This document shows, one piece after another, positions 1 to 6,654 of a stretch of DNA of 17,418 nt. Under the pieces are notes generated by a model. The model saw only the letters and a list, made by a program, of their open reading frames with translations. It had not been told where the DNA came from and did no database searches. Source of the stretch: CANLWN01 sp039815505. Its GTDB lineage: Bacteria > Bacteroidota > Bacteroidia > Flavobacteriales > Flavobacteriaceae. Both the position numbers and the translations under genes were made by a program. The DNA lies in NCBI GenBank assembly GCA_039815505.1, contig JBCBZE010000033.1:1-17418 (forward strand), read 5' to 3'. Position 1 is the stretch's first letter. Each line of letters opens with the position of its first letter.

Positions 1-174
1 AGGGCCGAATTGTTTTTAACAGGCACTAGCTTGGAAGACAGTAGAAGATTTGGAAGACCGCAACCCAATCCGGCACCACAGACCTTTACGGATGAACGTA
101 ACAGGAATTTCTATCCCTATCCAGATACGGAGCGGAACAATAACCCAAATACCCCGGCAGATCCTGCCATCTAA
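1..174 (+). CDS. SusD/RagB-family outer-membrane nutrient-binding lipoprotein, C-terminal fragment
   Basis: Only the last 57 codons are present, read in frame 1 and ending at TAA 172-174; the rest lies upstream of the window. The segment begins RAELFLTGTSLEDSRRFGR and continues through RNRNFYPYPDTERNNNPNTP. This is the usual ending of SusD/RagB proteins, where an E-L-F-x-T-G helix and an F-x-P-Y-P-x-x-E-R-x-N-N-P-N tail close the TPR-like fold. SusD proteins are surface lipoproteins that cap a SusC TonB-dependent porin and hand it oligosaccharides or peptides, so a susC gene is expected further upstream. The substrate cannot be read from this tail. The genes that follow suggest peptidoglycan fragments, but that is inference. 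The family call is firm. Confidence 0.85.
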   Translation, partial: RAELFLTGTSLEDSRRFGRPQPNPAPQTFTDERNRNFYPYPDTERNNNPNTPADPAI

Positions 175-204
175 ATAGTAATTTGAGTTAGTTTAGTTTA
201 ATTG

Positions 205-246
205 ATAAAAGACCTACATTTATTGTCTAAATGATAGGTCTTTTAT
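205..246 (+). terminator. Strong hairpin terminator after the susD-like gene
   Basis: The arms ATAAAAGACCTA (205-216) and TAGGTCTTTTAT (235-246) are perfect 12-base reverse complements. The stem continues inward with CATTTA (217-222) against TAAATG (228-233). A single bulged A sits at 234 and the loop TTGTC spans 223-227. The A-run on the left arm and T-run on the right give the shape of an intrinsic terminator usable in either direction. It lies 30 bases after the susD stop and only 22 bases before the next start codon, so it may work as an attenuator between the importer and the downstream enzymes. Confidence 0.8.
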
Positions 247-268
247 TGTAACATCCTTTGAAAAGAGC

Positions 269-1807
269 ATGCTGAAAAAACTATGTTTTCTTCTTGTACT
301 TACCTTTACCTCCTGTGGTATTTTCAATGTTAAAATTCCACAACCAAAAACCGAGTTCAGAGGGGTGTGGGTGGCTACAGTGGTAAATATAGATTGGCCC
401 AAAAGTGGTTTCGATGCGCTAGAAAAACAAAAATCCGATTATTTGGACATTCTCGATTTTTACTCTGACCTAAATTTTAACGCAGTAATTGTTCAGATCC
501 GTACCGCGGGTGATGCCTTTTATCCATCCAATTGTGCGCCATGGTCCCGTTTTTTAACAGGTAAGGAAGGTACATCACCAAAATCAAACTATGACCCATT
601 GCCCTGGATGATCAAAGAGGCGCATCTTAGGGGCATGGAATTTCATGCTTGGTTAAATCCATATCGGGCCACATTTGATGATAAAATAGAGGTGTTGAGC
701 GAAACACATGACTATAACCTTCATCCAGATTGGATGATCAAGTATGGCAAGAAATATTATTATAATCCCGGTTTACCCCAAGTTCAGGAACATTTGGTCA
801 GTATTATGGACGAAGTTGTAAGTAACTATGATATCGATGCCGTACATTTTGACGATTACTTCTATCCCTATAAAATTACAGGTGAAGTTTTCAATGATTC
901 CGTAGCTTTTGCAACCCACGCCCTACCCCAACAAACCTTGGACGATTGGCGAAGAAGCAATGTGGATTCCTTGGTGAAAAACATACATAGCAGCATAAAA
1001 GAAAAAAAACCTTGGGTACAGTTTGGTATTAGTCCGTTCGGGGTATGGAAAAACAAATCCACCGACCCCAAAGGTTCCGACACCAAGGCAGGTCAGACCA
1101 CCTATGAAGACCTCTATGCAGATCCACTTACATGGATGAAAAACGGCTGGATAGATTATTTGGTACCCCAAGTATACTGGAGCATGGACCTTCCCGTAGC
1201 TTCACATCGAAAAATTATGGCGTGGTGGGCCAACAATACCGCCAATACTAATTTATATATGGGCAACGGAGCCTATAAAATCAGGAACAATACCGATAAA
1301 GCTTGGAAAAGGAAAAAGGAACTACCCCATCAACTTTTGTTGGCAAGGAATACCGATAAGGTCCAAGGCAACGTTTTATTTAGTGCAAAATCCCTACAAG
1401 GGAACAATACAGATGTTGTGCGATATCTAAAAAGAAAATATTACAGGCATATAGCACTACCACCGGTATCGCCATTGGCCGATAATCAGTCTTTAGGGAA
1501 AGTAAGGGTACTGAATGCGGAGGAGAATACGGAACATTTTAAATTTAGAGTAGAAAAGTCAGAGGAAGAAACCAAAAGATATGTATTGGTTTATGCAGCC
1601 AAAAAAATGAAAAAACTATCCTCGGAAAACAGCCAACAAATTGTTGCAAAAATTAAGATCACCAAAGAAAATAGTTTTAGTGTAGCAAAGGATAAACTAA
1701 AAGGAAAAAAACATATCGCGTTAACATTTATAGACCGGTTCGGAAGGGAAAGCGATTCCATTGTATTACATTTAGACCAGATCCATTCATATGATACAAA
1801 AAGATAA
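269..1807 (+). CDS. GHL10/DUF187 family glycoside hydrolase-like lipoprotein (DigH/YngK-like)
   Basis: This 512-residue protein begins with a lipoprotein signal (MLKKLCFLLVLTFTSC) and a lipidation Cys at 16. A GHL10 (DUF187) TIM-barrel follows at about 28-330, seen in EFRGVWVATVVNIDWP, the NAVIVQIR strand near 71, the HAWLNPYRA block near 126, HFDDYFYPY (193-201) with paired acidic residues, the FGISPFGVWKN block near 252 and the YLVPQVYWS block near 297. The last ~110 residues look like a C-terminal beta-sandwich. E. coli DigH in this family cleaves peptidoglycan glycan strands stripped of stem peptides. The residues after Cys16 (GIFNVK) lack the acidic surface-export signal described in Flavobacteria, so a periplasm-facing location is favoured. 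It overlaps the permease gene by 17 bases. Fold call is firm; murein as substrate is inferred from the neighbours. Confidence 0.85.
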   Translation: MLKKLCFLLVLTFTSCGIFNVKIPQPKTEFRGVWVATVVNIDWPKSGFDALEKQKSDYLDILDFYSDLNFNAVIVQIRTAGDAFYPSNCAPWSRFLTGKEGTSPKSNYDPLPWMIKEAHLRGMEFHAWLNPYRATFDDKIEVLSETHDYNLHPDWMIKYGKKYYYNPGLPQVQEHLVSIMDEVVSNYDIDAVHFDDYFYPYKITGEVFNDSVAFATHALPQQTLDDWRRSNVDSLVKNIHSSIKEKKPWVQFGISPFGVWKNKSTDPKGSDTKAGQTTYEDLYADPLTWMKNGWIDYLVPQVYWSMDLPVASHRKIMAWWANNTANTNLYMGNGAYKIRNNTDKAWKRKKELPHQLLLARNTDKVQGNVLFSAKSLQGNNTDVVRYLKRKYYRHIALPPVSPLADNQSLGKVRVLNAEENTEHFKFRVEKSEEETKRYVLVYAAKKMKKLSSENSQQIVAKIKITKENSFSVAKDKLKGKKHIALTFIDRFGRESDSIVLHLDQIHSYDTKR

Positions 1808-3065
1808 ATGGGCATGGGGATGGGTTCCCATCTTATATTTCACACAAGGCATCCCATATGTAATAGTCGTTACCGTATCGGTAATCATGTACAAAAGGCT
1901 GGGTATCAGCAATGCGGACATTGGTCTTTATACCAGTTGGCTATACTTACCTTGGGTATTAAAACCTTTGTGGAGTCCGTTCGTGGATCTTAAAAGTACC
2001 AAACGAAAGTGGTTTTTGTGCATGCAACTGGTCATCGCCATAGCCCTGTTAGGGGTTGGACTAAGCATTCCCACCAATCTTTTTTTTATTACCACTTTGG
2101 CCTGTTTCTGGATGGCGGCCTTTGCATCGGCTACCAATGACATTGCCTCTGACGGGTATTATATGATAGGCCTTACGGAAAAAAAGCAATCCTTCTTCGT
2201 GGGCATGAGAAGTACTTTTTACCGTTTGGCCATGGTTACCGGTGAGGGACTTATCGTAATTTTGGCAGGTTTCCTGGAAAATTATTACGGTGATAATTCA
2301 AAAGCATGGTCCATTACCATGGTTTGCACGGCTTTACTCATGTTGGTACTCACGGTATCCAATTTTTTTGCGGCTCCAAAATTTGAATCTTCCGAAGCTA
2401 TTGTAAAAGATAAACCCAATGGTTTTATGGAGGTCTTTATTTCTTTTTTTAAAAAGCCGCAAATTGGTATTGCCCTGGCTTTCATATTATGTTATCGTCT
2501 TGGGGAATCACAATTGGTGAAAATGGCATCCCCATTTTTATTGGATCCGGTCACTGAAGGTGGACTGGGCTATTCCACAGAGGCCTTAGGAACCATTTTT
2601 GGGACGGTCGGTGTAATTATGTTATCCATCGGTGGTATCTTGGGAGGTATATTAATTTCCAGGGACGGACTTAAAAAATGGATGTTGCCCATGGTGCTTT
2701 CCTTGAATGTTCCCAACATTTTGTATGCCATACTTGCTTTTACCCAAACTACCCATATTGTTGCCGTTACAATAACCGTGGTATTCGAAAAATTTGGTTA
2801 TGGTTTTGGTTTTGCGGCTTTTTTAATATATCTCATTTACATTGCGGAAGGAACATCCAAAACATCGCACTACGCTATTGCCACAGGTTTTATGGCCTTA
2901 GGAATGATGCTACCGGGAATGATCAGTGGGTATATGCAGCAATGGTTGGGCTATGATGGCTTTTTTGTTTGGGTCGTTATTGCCGCGTTACCCTCTCTTT
3001 TCTTATTGAAGTATATCACATATCCTGCCGATTATGGTAAAAAAGGGCGTACTGACAATGACTAA
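1791..3065 (+). CDS. ampG: AmpG-like MFS permease (muropeptide importer)
   Basis: This 424-residue polytopic protein has about 12 predicted membrane segments. Family marks are LYFTQGIPYVI near 15, LKPLWSPFVD (57-66) and the charged-in-membrane block ATNDIASDGYY (114-124), which parallels the AmpG stretch of type ASQDIVFDAW. AmpG proteins bring GlcNAc-anhydroMurNAc and its peptide-bearing forms from periplasm to cytoplasm with protons. Family members also include SLC33-like acetyl-CoA transporters, so the substrate rests mostly on context: a murein-glycosidase-like gene upstream and a NagZ-type enzyme downstream, both translationally overlapping. The start at 1791 lies inside the preceding gene (17-base overlap). 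The nearby ATG at 1808 is out of frame, so 1791 is the natural start. The stop overlaps the nagZ start in ATGACTAA. Confidence 0.85.
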   Translation: MIQKDKWAWGWVPILYFTQGIPYVIVVTVSVIMYKRLGISNADIGLYTSWLYLPWVLKPLWSPFVDLKSTKRKWFLCMQLVIAIALLGVGLSIPTNLFFITTLACFWMAAFASATNDIASDGYYMIGLTEKKQSFFVGMRSTFYRLAMVTGEGLIVILAGFLENYYGDNSKAWSITMVCTALLMLVLTVSNFFAAPKFESSEAIVKDKPNGFMEVFISFFKKPQIGIALAFILCYRLGESQLVKMASPFLLDPVTEGGLGYSTEALGTIFGTVGVIMLSIGGILGGILISRDGLKKWMLPMVLSLNVPNILYAILAFTQTTHIVAVTITVVFEKFGYGFGFAAFLIYLIYIAEGTSKTSHYAIATGFMALGMMLPGMISGYMQQWLGYDGFFVWVVIAALPSLFLLKYITYPADYGKKGRTDND

Positions 3066-4647
3066 GTTATTATCATATCAACAGGCCAGGGAGGTCCTTA
3101 CCTTTAAAGAGAAAGTAGGGCAACTGTTTATGCCGGCCGCTTTCATCAATGATTCGGAGGAAGAAATTCAACGGTTAGAAGTATTGATTCGTGAACACTG
3201 TATAGGGGGACTCTGCTTTTTTCATAGCAGGGCTAGTGCGGCCACTAATTTTGAAGGGCGGAAAAAAATAGTACGGAATGAACAAAGCGTGGAATCTCTT
3301 AAAAACCTCATCAAGCGTTATCAAAAAGTGGCTAAATATCCGCTTTTGATCAGTATAGATGCGGAATGGGGCTTGGCCATGCGTATTGAAAACACGCCCC
3401 AATATCCTTACGCCATTACCCTAGGCGCCATAGAGGAACAGCTTGATCTGGTCTATGAAGTAGGTAAAAATATAGCATATGATTGCAAACAAGTGGGCGT
3501 GCACTGGAATTTATCGCCCGTAGTGGATATTAATACAAATCCGTTTAATCCCGTAATCGGTTACCGGTCTTTTGGCGGGGACAAGGAACAAGTTGCATGC
3601 AAAGCCGCCGCATTTGTTAGAGGAACGCACAGTGAGGGTATTTTAACCAGCATCAAACATTTTCCCGGACATGGGGATACCGCCACGGATTCCCATTTAG
3701 GACTTCCCATCATAAATAAGACGAAAAAAGCGCTTTTAACCAATGAATTATATCCATTTCAACAACTTATTGCAACAGGGATAGATGCCGTAATGGTAGG
3801 GCATTTGTCCGTTCCATCCCTGACCGATGGCAAATCTATCCCGGCCTCCATTTCAAAGGATATTATCCAAGGTATTTTACGAAACCAAATGGGTTTTGAA
3901 GGTGTAGTGATCTCGGATGCATTGAATATGCGCAGCGTTTCCAAATTGTATCCCAAAAAAGGTGAACTGGAATGGTTGGCCTTTGATGCGGGAAATGATG
4001 TATTGTGTTTCTCCGAACATCTAGAAGAAGGTATTGCAAGTATACTGAAAAATGCATCGAAAAATCAACTGGGGGAAAGCTTTGAACGTCTGTGGAAGTT
4101 AAAGGAAAAAGGAATCAATGTAACAAAAGAAATAACCGGGAAATTAATCCATCCTGAACCCTTGAACAGAAAATTGGCCCAAGAAAGTCTTACGCTTTTC
4201 AAGGGTTCCGAAAATATACTATCCAGTTATAGAAATACGGATATGACAGGGGTCGTTTTTGGAAAATCGGAACAGTGTACTTTTTTTAATTCAATTTCCA
4301 AAGCAATCCCTTTACGTTCTTATGTGCTCAATGCTACATTTTCGAAAAGTAGTACAAAGAAAGAAAGAGTACTATTGGCCTTATTTCCGCCACAGATAAA
4401 ACCAACGAACAATTTTGGGCTTGAGCCTACTGAATTACAACGGATCAACGCACTTATTAGGCGTACAGAAGTGGTCGTATATCTTTTTGGAAACCCCTAT
4501 GCGCTACAACACATTGACATTGAAAACGCAAAAGCGGTTGTATTGGTGTATCAGGATTTCGAAGTTTTTCAAGAAAACGCCGCAAAACACTTTTTAGGGA
4601 AAGTCCCTGCAAAAGGAATATTACCCGTATCCATTAATAAATCATAA
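3058..4647 (+). CDS. nagZ: Cytoplasmic GH3 beta-N-acetylglucosaminidase, NagZ-type
   Basis: The protein has 529 residues from ATG 3058; an in-frame ATG at 3034 would add eight. I prefer 3058 because it gives the ATGACTAA overlap seen at other junctions here. The GH3 barrel spans about 10-340. It has the NagZ signature KHFPGHGDTATDSHLGLP (from residue 200), whose D-S-H supplies the catalytic acid/base histidine (His213), and GVVISDALNM with nucleophile Asp287. No signal peptide is present, which fits removal of GlcNAc from imported GlcNAc-anhydroMurNAc-peptides. A C-terminal domain (about 350-529) ends in FLGKVPAKGILPVS. E. coli NagZ (about 341 residues) lacks such a domain, while two-domain GH3 enzymes have one. 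The product, anhydroMurNAc, is the substrate of AnmK downstream. Confidence 0.9.
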   Translation: MTKLLSYQQAREVLTFKEKVGQLFMPAAFINDSEEEIQRLEVLIREHCIGGLCFFHSRASAATNFEGRKKIVRNEQSVESLKNLIKRYQKVAKYPLLISIDAEWGLAMRIENTPQYPYAITLGAIEEQLDLVYEVGKNIAYDCKQVGVHWNLSPVVDINTNPFNPVIGYRSFGGDKEQVACKAAAFVRGTHSEGILTSIKHFPGHGDTATDSHLGLPIINKTKKALLTNELYPFQQLIATGIDAVMVGHLSVPSLTDGKSIPASISKDIIQGILRNQMGFEGVVISDALNMRSVSKLYPKKGELEWLAFDAGNDVLCFSEHLEEGIASILKNASKNQLGESFERLWKLKEKGINVTKEITGKLIHPEPLNRKLAQESLTLFKGSENILSSYRNTDMTGVVFGKSEQCTFFNSISKAIPLRSYVLNATFSKSSTKKERVLLALFPPQIKPTNNFGLEPTELQRINALIRRTEVVVYLFGNPYALQHIDIENAKAVVLVYQDFEVFQENAAKHFLGKVPAKGILPVSINKS

Positions 4648-4730
4648 TCGATTATGAAATGAGCATAAATAAAATTCATTTTTTTGCTTACCGGCCAAAA
4701 TAATTAAATTTTTTATGCGAAAGCGAAGCG

Positions 4731-4776
4731 GTTGATCGATGCAGAAAATTTTTAGTATACTCATTTTCAGATCAAC
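4731..4776. repeat. Inverted repeat in the nagZ-methyltransferase spacer
   Basis: GTTGATC (4731-4737) and GATCAAC (4770-4776) are perfect 7-base reverse complements. An inner pair GAAAAT (4744-4749) and ATTTTC (4763-4768) extends the hairpin across an asymmetric internal loop, with TTTTAGTATACTC as apical loop. It ends 16 bases before the methyltransferase start, in a 145-base A/T-rich spacer holding no other gene. It could be a weak terminator for nagZ or an operator for the next gene. The right arm is followed by an A-run rather than a T-run, so a plus-strand intrinsic terminator is not clear-cut. Confidence 0.4.
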
Positions 4777-4792
4777 AAAAATTTTTAAATAG

Positions 4793-5458
4793 ATGAAAAA
4801 CGATGTCATACGTTCATGGGAGAAAAATGCAAAAGAATGGATCAACGTGATAGAAAATAATCAAATTGAATCCAGGAAACATACGAACAATGCTATTGTT
4901 CAAGAACTGTCCCGACTACCGGCCTCCAAACTATTGGATGTAGGGTGCGGAGAAGGGTGGTTAACCCGCAGTATTACCGCTATGGATAAAGAGGCGATAG
5001 GAATAGACGCAATAGCCGATTTATTGGAAAATGCACGGAAAAAAGGACCCGAAAATTACTACCAAATCAGCTATGAGGAAGTTATAGCCGGAACATCTAT
5101 TCCAGAAGCTCCCTTTGACACTGCTGTATTTAACTTTTGTCTGTATCAAAAGGACGGTTTAACAGAACTACTATCAAATATCAAGCAGATGATATCGGCA
5201 GATGGTCATGTTGTAATCCAGACGCTGCATCCATTTTTTCTATTACGGCAAGACCTTACGTACAAGAGCCAATGGATACAGGATTCATGGAAGGGACTTC
5301 CGGGCAATTTTATAGATGGGCACCCTTGGTATGCCCGCACCTTTAACGACTGGATGAACGTTTTTAATTCTTGTAAGATGACCATCTTGAACATGAAAGA
5401 GGTGGTCAATACAAATGGATACCCCATTTCCGTAATCTTTATCTTGAATTGTGTATGA
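4793..5458 (+). CDS. Class I SAM-dependent methyltransferase
   Basis: This 221-residue soluble protein carries motif I LLDVGCGEGW (47-56), the glycine-rich SAM-binding loop, followed by an acidic strand end in AIGIDAIADL that should hold the ribose hydroxyls. The stretch PEAPFDTAVFNFCLY fits motifs II/III and GHVVIQTLHPFF fits the post-III strand. It matches the Methyltransf_11/25 type of Rossmann methyltransferase. The substrate cannot be told from the sequence; the TLHPFF and HPWYARTFNDW stretches may form the acceptor pocket. The gene sits between nagZ and anmK but is 145 bases from nagZ, so it may have its own promoter. Its stop is overlapped by a GTG that opens the broken frame at 5451. 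A role in murein recovery is not supported beyond position. Confidence 0.8.
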   Translation: MKNDVIRSWEKNAKEWINVIENNQIESRKHTNNAIVQELSRLPASKLLDVGCGEGWLTRSITAMDKEAIGIDAIADLLENARKKGPENYYQISYEEVIAGTSIPEAPFDTAVFNFCLYQKDGLTELLSNIKQMISADGHVVIQTLHPFFLLRQDLTYKSQWIQDSWKGLPGNFIDGHPWYARTFNDWMNVFNSCKMTILNMKEVVNTNGYPISVIFILNCV

Positions 5459-5560
5459 CCTAAAAGAGCTATTTAAGATGATAAAAGAATTGATACTTAC
5501 TTGAAAGGCAAGGATGATTTGAAGAATTTAGACCAATTTGTTAAACAAATAATGAAATAA
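5451..5560 (+). pseudogene. Frameshifted small reading frame or C-terminal gene remnant
   Basis: A GTG at 5451 overlaps the methyltransferase stop by eight bases (GTGTATGA) and reads V/M-YDLKELFK before losing frame near 5475-5477. Moving one frame, codons from 5477 read DDKRIDTYLKGKDD and then LKNLDQFVKQIMK, stopping at TAA 5558-5560, three bases before the anmK start. Adding one A to the AA at 5475-5476 would join the halves into an unbroken 36-residue lysine- and aspartate-rich peptide. This looks like real coding sequence with a single-base deletion in a short A-run, or the tail of a larger lost gene. I do not recognise the family. A sequencing indel could also explain it. Confidence 0.45.
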
Positions 5561-5563
5561 GTT

Positions 5564-6649
5564 TTGACTACAATACGTATATACAAGGTTATAGGGTTAA
5601 TGTCCGGTACTTCATTGGATGGGCTGGATTTGGCCTATTGCCATATTTGGAAAACTGATAATACTTGGGAATTTGATATTAAAAAGACCAAAAGTGTTTC
5701 CTACGATATGGAAATGCGCAGTCAATTAAAAAATTCTATTTTCTTGGTGGCGGAAGAACTTCTTATCCTAAACAACACCTATGGACAATGGCTGGGCCAA
5801 CAGGCTTTGACATTTATAAAAGAAAATAATTTGGAAGTGGATTTTATAGCAAGCCATGGACATACCACCCATCACAGGCCGGAAGACGGACTCACTTATC
5901 AAATAGGTTCTGGCCAACATCTGGCCAATTATAGTGGCCATGCCGTAATCTGTGATTTTAGGACCAATGACCTTTCTCTGGGGGGACAGGGCGCCCCTTT
6001 GGTACCCATTGGTGATGAACTACTTTTTTCCCAGTATGATTTTTGCCTTAATTTGGGAGGTATCAGTAATATTTCTTTCACAAAAGACGGCAAGCGTATT
6101 GCTTATGATATTGGACTGGCCAATATGGTCTTAAACCATATAACCCAGAAAATAGGCCTGTCCTATGATAAAGGTGGAGCATTGGCCAGCACGGGAAAAG
6201 TGGACCAAAAAATGCTTGGAAAACTCAACGCATTGGCATATTACCAAAAACCTTTTCCAAAATCCACCGGTTATGAATGGTTTGTAGAAAAAGTGGTACC
6301 CATTGTTGATGGAGTTCCTATGGCTACTGAGGATCTATTGGCTACGAGTATCCAGCATATCTGTGAACAGATAGCCATTCAGATAAAATCCAATTCCAGT
6401 AAAGATAAAAGCTCTCTCTTCGTATGCGGTGGTGGAGCGTTAAATCATTTTCTGATAGAAACGCTAGAACAAAGCCTTGGTCAGAATATACGGTTAGAAA
6501 TACCCTCACCAACGCTTATAGCGTTTAAAGAAGCGCTGGTATTTGCTTTCATGGGGGTATTACGTACAGAAAAGGAAATCAACGTTTTAAGTTCCGTTAC
6601 CGGAGCTGAAAGCGATTCCTGTAGTGGCGTATGTTTTCTTCCCGTTTAA
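5564..6649 (+). CDS. anmK: Anhydro-N-acetylmuramic acid kinase
   Basis: AnmK opens the 1,6-anhydro ring of anhydroMurNAc and phosphorylates it with ATP to MurNAc-6-phosphate in the cytoplasm. The 361 residues match the usual length (about 370). Family blocks in order are GLMSGTSLDG (11-20, phosphate-binding loop), ASHGHTTHHRPE (from 96), DFRTNDLSLGGQGAPLVPIG (131-150), LNLGGISNISF (from 162), AYDIGLANMVLN with Asp182 in the position of the catalytic aspartate, and FVCGGGALN near 290. Many relatives have GPGN where this one has GLAN. The start must be TTG at 5564: an in-frame TAA lies at 5558-5560 and no ATG or GTG occurs before the essential GLMSGTS loop. It ends 5 bases from the convergent carboxylase gene. 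Confidence 0.93.
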   Translation: MTTIRIYKVIGLMSGTSLDGLDLAYCHIWKTDNTWEFDIKKTKSVSYDMEMRSQLKNSIFLVAEELLILNNTYGQWLGQQALTFIKENNLEVDFIASHGHTTHHRPEDGLTYQIGSGQHLANYSGHAVICDFRTNDLSLGGQGAPLVPIGDELLFSQYDFCLNLGGISNISFTKDGKRIAYDIGLANMVLNHITQKIGLSYDKGGALASTGKVDQKMLGKLNALAYYQKPFPKSTGYEWFVEKVVPIVDGVPMATEDLLATSIQHICEQIAIQIKSNSSKDKSSLFVCGGGALNHFLIETLEQSLGQNIRLEIPSPTLIAFKEALVFAFMGVLRTEKEINVLSSVTGAESDSCSGVCFLPV

Positions 6650-6654
6650 ATGAA

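Noticed and set aside
2678..2956. 92-codon plus-strand frame overlapping ampG
   Set aside because: It is a shifted reading of the hydrophobic ampG sequence; its Cys/Phe/Tyr-rich product is typical of a frame shadow.
5469..5482. Programmed -1 frameshift joining the two halves of the 5451-5560 frame
   Set aside because: The junction CTA TTT AAG ATG does not fit the X-XXY-YYZ slippery heptamer, and no hairpin was seen just downstream. A one-base deletion is simpler.
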